Shown here one piece after another: positions 7,410 to 16,056 of a stretch of 44,730 nt of DNA. The stretch comes from Gammaproteobacteria bacterium (lineage in GTDB: Bacteria > Pseudomonadota > Gammaproteobacteria > Eutrophobiales > Eutrophobiaceae): the NCBI GenBank assembly GCA_026710545.1, contig JAPOQU010000041.1, positions 1-44,730 on the forward strand. The letters are read 5' to 3'. The notes under the pieces are model-generated. The model was not told the origin of the DNA. It searched no databases and saw only the letters and a program-made list of their open reading frames with translations. Every line of letters begins with the position of its first letter. Position 1 is the first letter of the stretch. A program made the position numbers and the translations under genes.

Positions 7410-9035
7410 ATGAACCTGCCGGCATTTCAAACCACCCGATTAACGCAATGGATGGTTTTCACAATCCTGTCACTCGGCCATTTGCACAGCGTAGCGGAAA
7501 CCAACAGCTGGAGTTTCATGGACGCGGAGCTTTCAGGGATCGACTACCGCCAGCGCGACATCACTCCCGCCATGGCTTGCAGGGAATTATTGTCCGTGAC
7601 CGATTTCGACCACAGCGTCATCAGCGCCAGGCTTGTTCCTGCAACTGCAGCCGCGCCTGCATCATGCGAAGTGACGGGGGTCATTGCCCCGGAAATTCAA
7701 TACCGCACCAACCTGCCGACGGACTGGAATGGCCGTTTGTATATCCATGGCAATGGCGGCTACGGGGGTCATTCGGTATACGGAAACTACGGGTTGGACG
7801 ATCGCCGGCGCGCCTTGCGCAACGGGTTTGCCACCGCCTTCAGCAATCTCGGCCACGACAAGGATGCCGAACCGGGCGGCACCTGGGCACACAACGCCAT
7901 TCACAAGGAGGTCGATTACAGCTTCCGCGCCCTGCACCTGACTACCGTCGTCAGCAAACGGCTGGCGGCGATGTATTACGGCAAGCCGGCCAGTTATTCA
8001 TACTACGACGGCTGTTCCACCGCCGGCGGCCAGGGCATCAAGGCGGCGCTGCGCTATCCTGCCGATTACGACGGCATCCTGGTTGGCTCCCCGGTGTTTG
8101 ATTTCGTCAGGAGCGTGCTGTATGCCTGGAATAACCAGATGGCGCAACTGCAGGGCCGGTTCGACGCGGAGCGCATCGAGTTGCTGGGGAAAATCATCAT
8201 GGACAGGTACGACGAACTGGACAAGGTGGCGGACGGTGTCATTGAAAACCCGCTGGCCATTGATTTTGACCCGGCCCGGGACCTGCCTCTCGATGCCTCG
8301 GGCAAAACCGGTTTCACCGCTACGGAAATCGAAGCCCTGGCGAGGATATATAACGGCCTGGTCGTTGACGGCATACAGGTTGCGCCGGGTATCCCCGTAG
8401 GTTCGGAGCCAAAAGGCCGTCATTATAAATTTGCCACGTTTGAGCCGGTGCCGGACCGGTCCCCCTGGTGGCGTCGGGTATTTCCCGACGAACGGGGGTT
8501 CAGTGAGCAAATCGCCATCGTTGATTCCTGGCTGAAATACCTTGCCTTTGAAAAAGACGATGAAACCATCGACTGGCGCGAACTGGACGTAAAGGAAACC
8601 CTGCCGCGCCTTGAAGCCATGTCTGAAATCATGGATGCCAACTCCACGGACTTCAGCAGCTTCCGCGCGCGCGGCGCAAAGCTGCTGTTGTACCACGGTT
8701 GGGCGGACGCGGGGGTCAACCCCCACATCAGCGTGGATTACTACGAGCAGGTCGTTGCCGATATGGGTGAAGACGCCGCTTCTTTTTTTCGACTGTTCCT
8801 GGTGCCCGGCGGCTTCCACTGCTGGGGCGGACTGGGCGCCGACCGCTTTGACGGGATGACCGCCCTGATCAACTGGGTGGAAGGCGGCACTGCGCCGGAA
8901 CGGATAAGGGCAATCGAGCTTGAAGACGCTGAAACGGTACGGGAACACCCGCTGTGTCCGTACCCGGAAATTGCCAGGTACCGCGGCCGCGGGGATACCG
9001 CAAAAATGGAAAACTATACCTGCGCAGCCCCTTGA
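7410..9035 (+). CDS. Tannase/feruloyl esterase family hydrolase, secreted (paralogue 1)
   Basis: A 541-aa protein with a signal peptide (hydrophobic WMVFTILSLGHLHSVA). It has the complete CS-D-HC signature of the tannase family: Cys202-Ser203 in YDGCSTAGGQG, Asp433 in YHGWADAGVNP, His470-Cys471 in GGFHCWGG, where the two cysteines form the disulphide that holds Ser and His together. The family hydrolyses gallate, ferulate and related aromatic esters. The protein is clearly homologous along its length to the one at 20014-21654. It is convergent with the 274-aa secreted unknown and divergent from the TRAP binding protein. The substrate cannot be told from the sequence. Confidence 0.92.
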   Translation: MNLPAFQTTRLTQWMVFTILSLGHLHSVAETNSWSFMDAELSGIDYRQRDITPAMACRELLSVTDFDHSVISARLVPATAAAPASCEVTGVIAPEIQYRTNLPTDWNGRLYIHGNGGYGGHSVYGNYGLDDRRRALRNGFATAFSNLGHDKDAEPGGTWAHNAIHKEVDYSFRALHLTTVVSKRLAAMYYGKPASYSYYDGCSTAGGQGIKAALRYPADYDGILVGSPVFDFVRSVLYAWNNQMAQLQGRFDAERIELLGKIIMDRYDELDKVADGVIENPLAIDFDPARDLPLDASGKTGFTATEIEALARIYNGLVVDGIQVAPGIPVGSEPKGRHYKFATFEPVPDRSPWWRRVFPDERGFSEQIAIVDSWLKYLAFEKDDETIDWRELDVKETLPRLEAMSEIMDANSTDFSSFRARGAKLLLYHGWADAGVNPHISVDYYEQVVADMGEDAASFFRLFLVPGGFHCWGGLGADRFDGMTALINWVEGGTAPERIRAIELEDAETVREHPLCPYPEIARYRGRGDTAKMENYTCAAP

Positions 9036-9081
9036 TATCGATTAGAGCCAGTTACTCTCCATGACCGGCCGGCAGAACCGC

Positions 9082-9906
9082 TCAGGGCGCTTCTGCACAA
9101 GGAGGTCCGACAGCTTCGCCTGTGGTCCGGAAATGCATTTTTGTGGTGGCGTTATAGCTTACCATGGCAATCGTATCCCCTGTCTGCCTGGTATCCACGC
9201 CATTCACATGTATAACCGTGACTTCATGGGTCAACCCTGGTTGCAGGCTGTCGGCAGGGACGACGTGTTTTTCGGCGCGGAAGGTCAGGTACTCCGGCAT
9301 GACCAAGGGAATGCCGCTACGGCTGACGCTGTTGCCGTGACAATCACTGACTATGGCGAATACCAGGTCATCCAGGATGCCCCTCGGGTCGGCCGCGCCC
9401 TTGGAAAATTCACTCCAGACCAGGTGCAGGTCCTTATCGGGGTCAACCCGTGTAAAACCGGCTTCGTTATTTTCCTGCTGTAACGTGATACGTATGGGGT
9501 CAGGGAACTGCACCTCCCCTTCCGGGCCGTCGAATAGCAGGGATAAATCCTCAATGCGGCTGGACCTGCCGCGAATATTGACGACGTACCCGGTATTGGG
9601 ATGGGCTTTATCCAGCGCGCTGAAATCCGCATAGGAATGGGCATAACGGTTGAAGAAGGCTTCCGATTCCTTCAACTCGAATACCGGCGTTGCGCTCCCG
9701 GCCTGTGTTATGGTCCCGTCAACGATAGCCCCGCCGTCACTCAAAATGGTTTCGCTGACGAATTCGATCCTGACCAGCTGTAACTCGCCGGCCTCATTCA
9801 TTTCATAACTCGCGCCTTTTTCCAGCAGGGTAAAGCGTACGTCACCCGCCTGCGCCGCCATTCCGAATAACATGGCGAACAGGCATGTAAAGATGAATTT
9901 CATCAT
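9082..9906 (-). CDS. Secreted protein of unknown function
   Basis: A 274-aa protein from ATG 9906; GAGGGGAG sits at good distance, and the upstream in-frame start at 9939 would place the signal peptide internally and overlap the preceding gene. The signal peptide is MMKFIFTCLFAMLFGMAAQA. The mature protein is beta-rich and acidic with no motif I recognise; a single pair of cysteines (VSDCHGN and GPPCAEAP) could form a disulphide. It follows the small membrane gene by 11 bp and is probably the last gene of an operon with the ThDP enzyme. Confidence 0.7.
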   Translation of the reverse strand: MMKFIFTCLFAMLFGMAAQAGDVRFTLLEKGASYEMNEAGELQLVRIEFVSETILSDGGAIVDGTITQAGSATPVFELKESEAFFNRYAHSYADFSALDKAHPNTGYVVNIRGRSSRIEDLSLLFDGPEGEVQFPDPIRITLQQENNEAGFTRVDPDKDLHLVWSEFSKGAADPRGILDDLVFAIVSDCHGNSVSRSGIPLVMPEYLTFRAEKHVVPADSLQPGLTHEVTVIHVNGVDTRQTGDTIAMVSYNATTKMHFRTTGEAVGPPCAEAP

Positions 9907-9917
9907 ATCGTCTCCCC

Positions 9918-10289
9918 TCAGGCCGGCCTTGCCCGGCACATTAACACCAGGAACAGCAGGAACGACAGCAATACCAGCAGCGTGCCCACCCTGATCAGCA
10001 GGAACCCGCCTTGTTGTTCAAAGAACATCCACAGCCCGATATTGAGCGCAAGAACGGAAAGGTTTGCCGTCCAGAAGTGGACAGCCGCCAGCCTTGTCTC
10101 GGACACACTGGGATAGATGTGATAAAACGCGCCGAACAGCGCCAGCGCCACCCAGCCGACCAGGTTGATATGGGCGTGTACCTGGCTCAGGTGTGACTGC
10201 CCGGCAAATACCATCCAGGCGCCCATCAGCGTACCCCAGAGACCGTAGAGGATGGCTGCTATGAGAAAATTATGCGTCAGATTTTTCAT
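9918..10289 (-). CDS. Small four-helix membrane protein, haem-copper oxidase subunit I-like
   Basis: A 123-aa protein with four predicted membrane segments (about 7-29, 41-58, 68-88, 96-117). The segment QVHAHINLVGWVALALFG (His38, His40) resembles the helix of cytochrome c oxidase/NO reductase subunit I that supplies haem and copper ligands; small proteins of this type are often annotated as cytochrome-c oxidase-like. Being about a quarter of a real subunit I, it cannot be an oxidase alone. GGAG lies before ATG 10289. It is 58 bp downstream of the ThDP enzyme and 11 bp upstream of a secreted unknown. Confidence 0.7.
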   Translation of the reverse strand: MKNLTHNFLIAAILYGLWGTLMGAWMVFAGQSHLSQVHAHINLVGWVALALFGAFYHIYPSVSETRLAAVHFWTANLSVLALNIGLWMFFEQQGGFLLIRVGTLLVLLSFLLFLVLMCRARPA

Positions 10290-10347
10290 GGTGTGTTACT
10301 CCGTGTCATTGAACCATCTGCCGGTTCCCAATCTCACCTGATATGAA

Positions 10348-12027
10348 TCAGTTATGATCTTTGCCGGAGATGGAACTCAGGGTAAAGCGCGTATTGATCG
10401 CTTCGGGGTTGATTTTCAATTCGATCAAGGCAGGTCCGCCGGACTCCAGCGCCTGTTCGAAAGCCGGTTCGAACTCATCTGTTTTGTTCACGGTCGCGCC
10501 GAAGATACCATACGCCCTGGCCAGGGCGGCAAAATCCGGGTTAGACAGGGATGTTCCCAGATCCCGCCCGCCGAATGCCGTCTCCTGGTGCAGGCGTATG
10601 GCGCCATACATATCGTTATTTATGACCAGCACAATAACGGCTATCCGGTATTTAACCGCGGTCGCCAGTTCCTCGCTGTTCATGAGGAAACACCCGTCGC
10701 CACCCAGGGCAACAACGGTCGCTTCAGGACGGTGCAGTTTCGCGGCGATGGCGGCAGGCAGGCCGTAGCCCATGCCGCCGCTGATCGGGCCAAGCTGTGT
10801 GTGCGGCCGGTAATGCTGGAAGTAACGCTGGCTCCAGCCTGCATAGGTGCCGGCCCCGTTGGTCAGTATGGCATCTGCGGGCAAGCGTTCCCGCAGCCAG
10901 CGAAAGATGCCGGCCAGGTCGACCGGCCCGGGACAATTGTCGGTGGCGGTGAATGTTTCATATTCGGCCCGGGCGTTTCGGGTCCATTGTTCCCACGGGA
11001 CACCGGCAACGGCCTCCATGCGGTTCAGGGCTGAGGCCATCGGGCCTGGAGATGCAAGAATTGCCAAATCAGCCTGGTATACCCGCTGCAGTTCTTCAAT
11101 ACCGCTGTGAATCTGTACCAGGGTCTGTCTGGGCGCGGGCACGTCGAACAAGGTAAACCCGACCATGAACCCGGAACCGATGGTATTCATCTCGCCCAGA
11201 CGCAGGCCAAAAGCAATGACCAGGTCGCTTTCCTGCAGCCACGGGATAATTTTTGGATTGCAGGCAATACCCAGTTCGCCCGCGTAGCACGGATGGCGCT
11301 GGTCAATAATATCCCTGCGCCTGAAAGAAGCGACTACGGGCAGTTTATTTTTATCAGCAAAGTCCTGTACCTGCTCCCTTGCGGTTTCATCCCATCCGGC
11401 GCCACCGACCAGTAACACCGGCTTTTTTGCCTTGCCCAACAGCCTGAACAGCGCGTCGACCTGTTCCCGTGAAGGAGAAGGCTGAATTGCCTGTACCGGA
11501 GCCACGTTCTGCGGCCGGCACTCTTCGTTAAGTACATTTTCCGGGATTACCAGGACGACAGGCCCTGGCCTGCCGGACAGCGCGGTATGAAAAGCCCGGC
11601 TGACAATTTCCGGCAACCGCTGTGCGCTATCGACCTGCGCCACCCACTTGGACATGGGCGCAAACATGTTCGGGAAATCCTGGTATTGTAAAAATGCGTC
11701 GCGTTCGGTTTCAAACTGCCCCGCCTGGCCGACGATCAGGATCATCGGTGAGGAATCCTGGAACGCGGTATGGACACCCAGGCACGCATTGGTCGCGCCG
11801 GGACTCCGTGTTACAAAACAGACCCCCGGCTTGCCGGTCAACTTGCCGGTCGCCTCGGCCATCACGGCCATTCCCGTTTCATTGCGGCAACTGATCGCCG
11901 TCACTTTATCCCGGTGCCCGCTCAAGGCGTCGATTGCGCTGAGAAAACTTTCCCCGGGCATGTGAAACACGAAGCGGGTTCCATTACTTACCAGGAGATC
12001 TGCGAGAATTTGTGCGCCTGTCTTCAT
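10348..12027 (-). CDS. Thiamine diphosphate-dependent enzyme, acetolactate synthase large subunit-like
   Basis: A 559-aa protein from ATG 12027 (MKTGAQILADLLVSNG). Longer in-frame starts run back into the palindromic repeat at 12086 and would add residues foreign to the family. The three-domain ThDP fold is complete: N-terminal PYR domain with catalytic Glu50 in CRNETGMA, a central NAD/FAD-like domain, and the C-terminal PP domain with the ThDP/Mg motif GDGCF...NN (443-471). The family covers acetolactate synthase, glyoxylate carboligase, sulfoacetaldehyde acetyltransferase and benzoylformate decarboxylase. No small regulatory IlvH-type subunit is adjacent, so a catabolic carboligase or decarboxylase is likelier than branched-chain biosynthesis. 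A putative operator lies 28-44 bp upstream of the start. Confidence 0.9.
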   Translation of the reverse strand: MKTGAQILADLLVSNGTRFVFHMPGESFLSAIDALSGHRDKVTAISCRNETGMAVMAEATGKLTGKPGVCFVTRSPGATNACLGVHTAFQDSSPMILIVGQAGQFETERDAFLQYQDFPNMFAPMSKWVAQVDSAQRLPEIVSRAFHTALSGRPGPVVLVIPENVLNEECRPQNVAPVQAIQPSPSREQVDALFRLLGKAKKPVLLVGGAGWDETAREQVQDFADKNKLPVVASFRRRDIIDQRHPCYAGELGIACNPKIIPWLQESDLVIAFGLRLGEMNTIGSGFMVGFTLFDVPAPRQTLVQIHSGIEELQRVYQADLAILASPGPMASALNRMEAVAGVPWEQWTRNARAEYETFTATDNCPGPVDLAGIFRWLRERLPADAILTNGAGTYAGWSQRYFQHYRPHTQLGPISGGMGYGLPAAIAAKLHRPEATVVALGGDGCFLMNSEELATAVKYRIAVIVLVINNDMYGAIRLHQETAFGGRDLGTSLSNPDFAALARAYGIFGATVNKTDEFEPAFEQALESGGPALIELKINPEAINTRFTLSSISGKDHN

Positions 12028-12054
12028 AACATGCCGGCCAAGGATTATCTGTGT

Positions 12055-12071
12055 ACAGTATACATAATATC
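12055..12071 (+). promoter_or_regulatory. Candidate operator, GTATAC-centred, copy 2
   Basis: ACAGTATACATAATATC lies upstream of the ThDP enzyme and is near-identical to the site at 7337, in the same orientation relative to a minus-strand gene. It overlaps the region expected to hold the promoter. Confidence 0.4.
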
Positions 12072-12085
12072 TGCTCCGGATATCC

Positions 12086-12156
12086 GGGGTCAGAGTAAAA
12101 TAGCGATTAGTACGGCTAAACAATCTACCGGGTTGCCTGAATTTTGCTCTGACCCC
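12086..12156. repeat. REPIN/MITE-like inverted repeat (GGGGTCAGAGTAAAAT family)
   Basis: Arms GGGGTCAGAGTAAAAT (12086-12101) and ATTTTGCTCTGACCCC (12141-12156) pair at 15 of 16 positions around a 39-base loop. The element sits in the divergent region between the ThDP enzyme and hyuA. Such arms are typical of REP-pair elements mobilised by RAYT transposases; that link is from general knowledge, and no RAYT is present here. Confidence 0.7.
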
Positions 12157-12227
12157 AGGTAGCTGCGGGAATGAATGTTGTGATCCCTGTTGCGATGAAT
12201 GAGTACTATGTGTGACATTATTACCCG

Positions 12228-14339
12228 ATGAACCAGACCGGACAGTTTCAGCTCGGTATTGATATCGGCGGCACGTTCACCGATTTCTCCCTATCCGGCC
12301 GGGAATTCAGACAACTGTATGTGCATAAACAGTTGAGCACCCCGGACGACCCCCTGCAGGCGGTCCGTGAGGGCCTGGGGGTCCTGCTGTCAAAAGCCGG
12401 TGTGCAACTGGCCGCCATATCCCGTATTACCCATGCAACGACGCTGGTTGCCAATGCCGTGCTGGAGCGCAAGGGAGACACCACCGGCATGTTATGTACA
12501 AAAGGTTTCGTTTCAGCGCTCGATATCGGCAGGGAGCAGCGTTACGACCTGTACGACATGCGCATTGAGTACCCTGAACCCCTGGTCCCCCTGCCGCTGC
12601 GCAGGGAGATCGATGAACGGATCAACAGCAGGGGTGAAATAGAAACTGACCTGCCGGAACAGGAGGTCCTGGAAGCGGTTCGGGAATTAAACGGCAGACA
12701 CCGGATTAGCTCCGTTGCCGTGTGTTTCATCAATTCCTACCGCAACCCTGTTCATGAACGCCGGGCAGGCGAAATCATAGCCCGTGAATTTCCCGGTATA
12801 TCCGTCTCCACCTCCGCTGGCGTACTGCCTGGCATCAGGGAGTATGAGCGCTGGACGACAGCAGTGGTAAACGCGTATTCCCAGTCCATATTCAGGACTT
12901 ACCTGTCGGAACTTGATGCCTGGTTAACAAATAACGGATTCACCGGTACGCTGCACCTGCTCGGCTCAGATGGCGGCGTAGTGAATATGGACACTGCCCG
13001 TCAATATCCGGTACGCATGCTCGCATCCGGTTCGGCCGCGGCTGCCCTGAGGTGCGGCCAGTTGGATAAAACCAATGCCGGTTCCGACCTGCTCATGCTT
13101 GACATGGGCGGCACGACAGCCAAGCTGGGCATTATCAGCGGCGGCAAGGCGCAGAAACGCTACGACACGGAGGTCGGCCTTGTCTACCGGAATAAATCAG
13201 GCAGCGGCCTGCCCGTCTCCACCCCGGTACTGGACCTGGCCGAGATTGCCGCCGGAGGAGGAAGCATCGCCGCCATCGATGAGCGCGGCGCCCTCAAGGT
13301 CGGGCCGGAGAGTATGGGCGCAAAACCGGGACCCGCCTGTTTCGGGCTTGGAGGAGAGCAGCCCACCCCTGCCGATGCCAACCTGTTGCTGGGCTATTAC
13401 GGCACGGATTCATTCCCGGGAGGTAAACTGAAATCGTCATCCGGGCTTGCCGAACAAGTGATTGCCGGCAACCTGGCCGGGAGGCTTGCCGCAACAGTAC
13501 CCCGCACTGCCTGGGGTATTTACGAGACCGTCAACGAAAACGTATCGGCGGCAATAAAACATTATTCGGCAGAACGCGGCATCGACTATCGACAGTGCCG
13601 GCTGGTTGCATGCGGCGGGGCAGCGCCGGCCCATGCCTTGGCAATTGCAGGGAAACTGGGAATGGCGCAGGTGATCATCCCTTTCGCCTCCGGCGTGGCG
13701 TCAGCAGTCGGCTTGCTGAGCGCGCCTGTGTCTTTTGCCTCCAAGCAATCATACCGGACCGCGTTAAGCGGGCTTTCACCGGAAGGGTTCATCAAGCGCT
13801 TTACGGAACTGGAAAACAGCATCCTGCGGAGTATCTCCCATGAAGATGCGGCTGCCGGCAAACCTGAAACCGCCAGGCGACTGGACATGCGCTACCTGGG
13901 ACAGGGTTTTGAACTGGAAGTCAGCCTGCCCTCCGGCGCCGACATGAAAAGCCTTTATGCCGCGCTGCCGGATCTGTTTCATGAGGCTTACGAAAAACAT
14001 TTCTTCACCCGTTTTCCCGACAGGGATATGGAAATCATCAACTGGAAGGCGGAGGTCACTGTCGCCGGCACATTGCCGGTTGACGGCTGCAAACCTGCCG
14101 GTCACAGCAACGGCGGCGCGTCGACCGGTGTTCGCAACGTCTATTCACACAAGGATGACCGCTTTGTTGAGTGGCCGGTAGTTAACCGTTATGCCTTACG
14201 GCAGGGAGAGAAATTTACCGGGCCCATGTTGATAGAAGACGACGAATGCACAGCCGTCATTCATGAGGGTGACTCGGTCGAAATAGACGACAGGCTGAAC
14301 CTCGTTGCCTCGCCGGTTTCAGAGCGCTATGAACAATAA
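12228..14339 (+). CDS. Hydantoinase/oxoprolinase family, A subunit (system 1)
   Basis: A 703-aa protein of the HyuA/5-oxoprolinase A/acetone carboxylase beta family, which phosphorylates a cyclic amide or ketone using ATP as the first half of an A+B enzyme. The N-terminal Hydant_A_N domain opens with QLGIDIGGTFTDFSL and contains ITHATTLVANAVLE; the central ASKHA-type domain has LMLDMGGTTAKLGII and AGGGSIAAID; the C-terminal region has ACGGAAPAHALAIAGKLG. Full family length. The last 11 bases overlap the start of the B gene, implying translational coupling. The TTAK form of the phosphate-binding loop is shared with system 2 but not with system 3 (GGTSYDVC). The substrate could be a hydantoin, a lactam or a related compound. 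Confidence 0.92.
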   Translation: MNQTGQFQLGIDIGGTFTDFSLSGREFRQLYVHKQLSTPDDPLQAVREGLGVLLSKAGVQLAAISRITHATTLVANAVLERKGDTTGMLCTKGFVSALDIGREQRYDLYDMRIEYPEPLVPLPLRREIDERINSRGEIETDLPEQEVLEAVRELNGRHRISSVAVCFINSYRNPVHERRAGEIIAREFPGISVSTSAGVLPGIREYERWTTAVVNAYSQSIFRTYLSELDAWLTNNGFTGTLHLLGSDGGVVNMDTARQYPVRMLASGSAAAALRCGQLDKTNAGSDLLMLDMGGTTAKLGIISGGKAQKRYDTEVGLVYRNKSGSGLPVSTPVLDLAEIAAGGGSIAAIDERGALKVGPESMGAKPGPACFGLGGEQPTPADANLLLGYYGTDSFPGGKLKSSSGLAEQVIAGNLAGRLAATVPRTAWGIYETVNENVSAAIKHYSAERGIDYRQCRLVACGGAAPAHALAIAGKLGMAQVIIPFASGVASAVGLLSAPVSFASKQSYRTALSGLSPEGFIKRFTELENSILRSISHEDAAAGKPETARRLDMRYLGQGFELEVSLPSGADMKSLYAALPDLFHEAYEKHFFTRFPDRDMEIINWKAEVTVAGTLPVDGCKPAGHSNGGASTGVRNVYSHKDDRFVEWPVVNRYALRQGEKFTGPMLIEDDECTAVIHEGDSVEIDDRLNLVASPVSERYEQ

Positions 14340-15978
14340 CTCGCTGGATATCATCACCCTGGGGCTCCTCTGGGACCGTCTCATCTCCATTGCAGATGAA
14401 ATACTCCTGGCACTGGTCCATACCTCTTTTTCCATGACCGTGAGGGAGGCATGGGACGCAGGCGCCGTCATATTCGACCGCTCGGGACGCCCCATTGCCC
14501 AGGGTTCGCAAAGTACGCCCGCGTTTACCGGCACCGCTTTTTATACCATCGAAAAACTGCTTGAAAGCTATCCCGCGCACAGCCTGGAAGACGGTGACGT
14601 CATCATTACCAATGACCCGTGGATAGGCACCGGCCATATTGCGGATGTCAGCGTATTGAGGCCCGTATTCCGCGATGGCGATCTTATTGGTTTCGTCATG
14701 ACCATTACCCACCTCGTCGATACCGGCGGCAGGGGCGCATCCGTATCGAGCAGGGATATTTACGAAGAGGGTTTGCTAATCCCACCACTGAAGATCTACC
14801 GGCAAGGGCGGTTGAATGAAGAATTGCTGGATATCATAAAGGGCAACGTGCGCGCGCCGGAGCAGGTGGTCGGAGACATTATGGCCAATATTTCAGGTAC
14901 TTATGCCGGCGGCGTAAAACTGAACGAGATGCTGGACCAGTATGAACATGACGATTTACAGGATATTGCCGACGGCATCATCAGGCAGTCGGATACGGCT
15001 GTCAGGGAAAAGATCCTGGCCATGCCGGATGGTGTCTACAACAATCAACTGCAAGCTGAAACACGGGACGAACAACCTGTTACCCTGGCCTGCACCCTGG
15101 AGATAAAAAGCGACCGCGTAAAAATCGATTTTACCGGCACCAGTCCCTGCGTGCCCTACGCAATAAACGTCCCGCTCTGCTATACCCGTTCCTGGTGCGC
15201 ATACACCCTGAAATGCCTGACCACGCCGTACCTGCCAAACAATCTTGCCAACGTCCTGCCCCTGGACGTGACGGCCCCGCAAGACTGTATCCTGAATGCT
15301 CAACACCCGGCAGCCACCCTGGGACGCAATACGGTAGGCTGGTATGTCGCGCCGCTGCTGATGGGCGCCTTTGCCAGGGCGCTGCCTGAAGCCGTCCAGG
15401 CCGAACCGGGGATGGCGACGGCGGTCGCGTTCAACGGTACGCTACGGAATGGAGGCAAGTTGCTTGACCAGTATTTCGCCACCGGCGGGATCGGCGCCAT
15501 GACCGGACTGGACGGCCGGCAAACCACGCCCGCGCCGACAAACTGCGCAATGATATCCAGCGAGATATGGGAAGACGAAACGGACATTGCCGTGCTGGAG
15601 CGGCGCATACTCCCCGATTCAGGCGGGGCAGGCCAATACCGCGGCGGTCCGGGACAACAGGTCGTACTGAGAAACAATACGGGCCATCCAATATCTCTTG
15701 CCCTGTTTGGAATACGCACGGAATACCCCGCCAAAGGCTATGCGGGCGGCAGGGACGGCGGACTGCGCGCCTTCAGGATCAATAACGAAACCGTCCCGGG
15801 CAAAGGCACGCATACGTTATCTGCAGGGGGGCTTTTTACCATCCGGGAAGCCGGCGGCGGCGGCTTCGGCGACCCCGGAAAACGCCCCGGTGAAAAGGTC
15901 CGCGAAGACTATCGAAAAGGCTTTATCACGTCAACGGGGGCAAAACAGGATTACGGCATCGAGATACCCGAGGAGTAG
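14329..15978 (+). CDS. Hydantoinase/oxoprolinase family, B subunit (system 1)
   Basis: A 549-aa protein; ATG 14329 (MNNNSLDIITLGLLWDRL) is preferred to an upstream in-frame TTG at 14305. It is a full-length Hydantoinase_B domain: TSFSMTVREAWDAGAVIF, ITNDPWIGTGHIADV, THLVDTGGRGASV, EEGLLIPPLKIY, IKGNVRAPEQVVGD, and the glycine-rich tail EAGGGGFGDPGKR. B subunits complete hydrolysis (or carboxylation) of the activated substrate made by the A subunit. The gene overlaps hyuA by 11 bp and ends close to the convergent B gene of system 2, with a strong palindrome between them. Confidence 0.92.
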   Translation: MNNNSLDIITLGLLWDRLISIADEILLALVHTSFSMTVREAWDAGAVIFDRSGRPIAQGSQSTPAFTGTAFYTIEKLLESYPAHSLEDGDVIITNDPWIGTGHIADVSVLRPVFRDGDLIGFVMTITHLVDTGGRGASVSSRDIYEEGLLIPPLKIYRQGRLNEELLDIIKGNVRAPEQVVGDIMANISGTYAGGVKLNEMLDQYEHDDLQDIADGIIRQSDTAVREKILAMPDGVYNNQLQAETRDEQPVTLACTLEIKSDRVKIDFTGTSPCVPYAINVPLCYTRSWCAYTLKCLTTPYLPNNLANVLPLDVTAPQDCILNAQHPAATLGRNTVGWYVAPLLMGAFARALPEAVQAEPGMATAVAFNGTLRNGGKLLDQYFATGGIGAMTGLDGRQTTPAPTNCAMISSEIWEDETDIAVLERRILPDSGGAGQYRGGPGQQVVLRNNTGHPISLALFGIRTEYPAKGYAGGRDGGLRAFRINNETVPGKGTHTLSAGGLFTIREAGGGGFGDPGKRPGEKVREDYRKGFITSTGAKQDYGIEIPEE

Positions 15979-15998
15979 CGTTGATGAAAGATATTTGA

Positions 15999-16049
15999 AT
16001 ATTTGGGGTCAGAGCAAGGGGTCAGAGCTCTTGCTCTGACCCCAAATAT
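15999..16049. repeat. Perfect 20-bp-arm palindrome between convergent hyuB genes
   Basis: ATATTTGGGGTCAGAGCAAG (15999-16018) pairs perfectly with 16030-16049 across an 11-base loop that itself contains a further GGGTCAGAG. It belongs to the same GGGGTCRGA family as the repeats at 12086. Located 20 bp after one stop and 7 bp before the other, it could act as a bidirectional terminator or mRNA-stabilising hairpin, although there is no U-tract. Confidence 0.75.
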
Positions 16050-16056
16050 CCGAGAT

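Noticed and set aside
7998..8948. Long minus-strand frame (316 codons) opposite the first tannase-family gene
   Set aside because: Antisense shadow of a GC-rich gene: low-complexity Arg/Val/Gly composition, no family match, while the plus strand carries the complete CS-D-HC signature.
12028..12123. N-terminal extension of the ThDP enzyme
   Set aside because: Encoded by the operator and REP-like repeat; the family start is MKTGAQILADLL.
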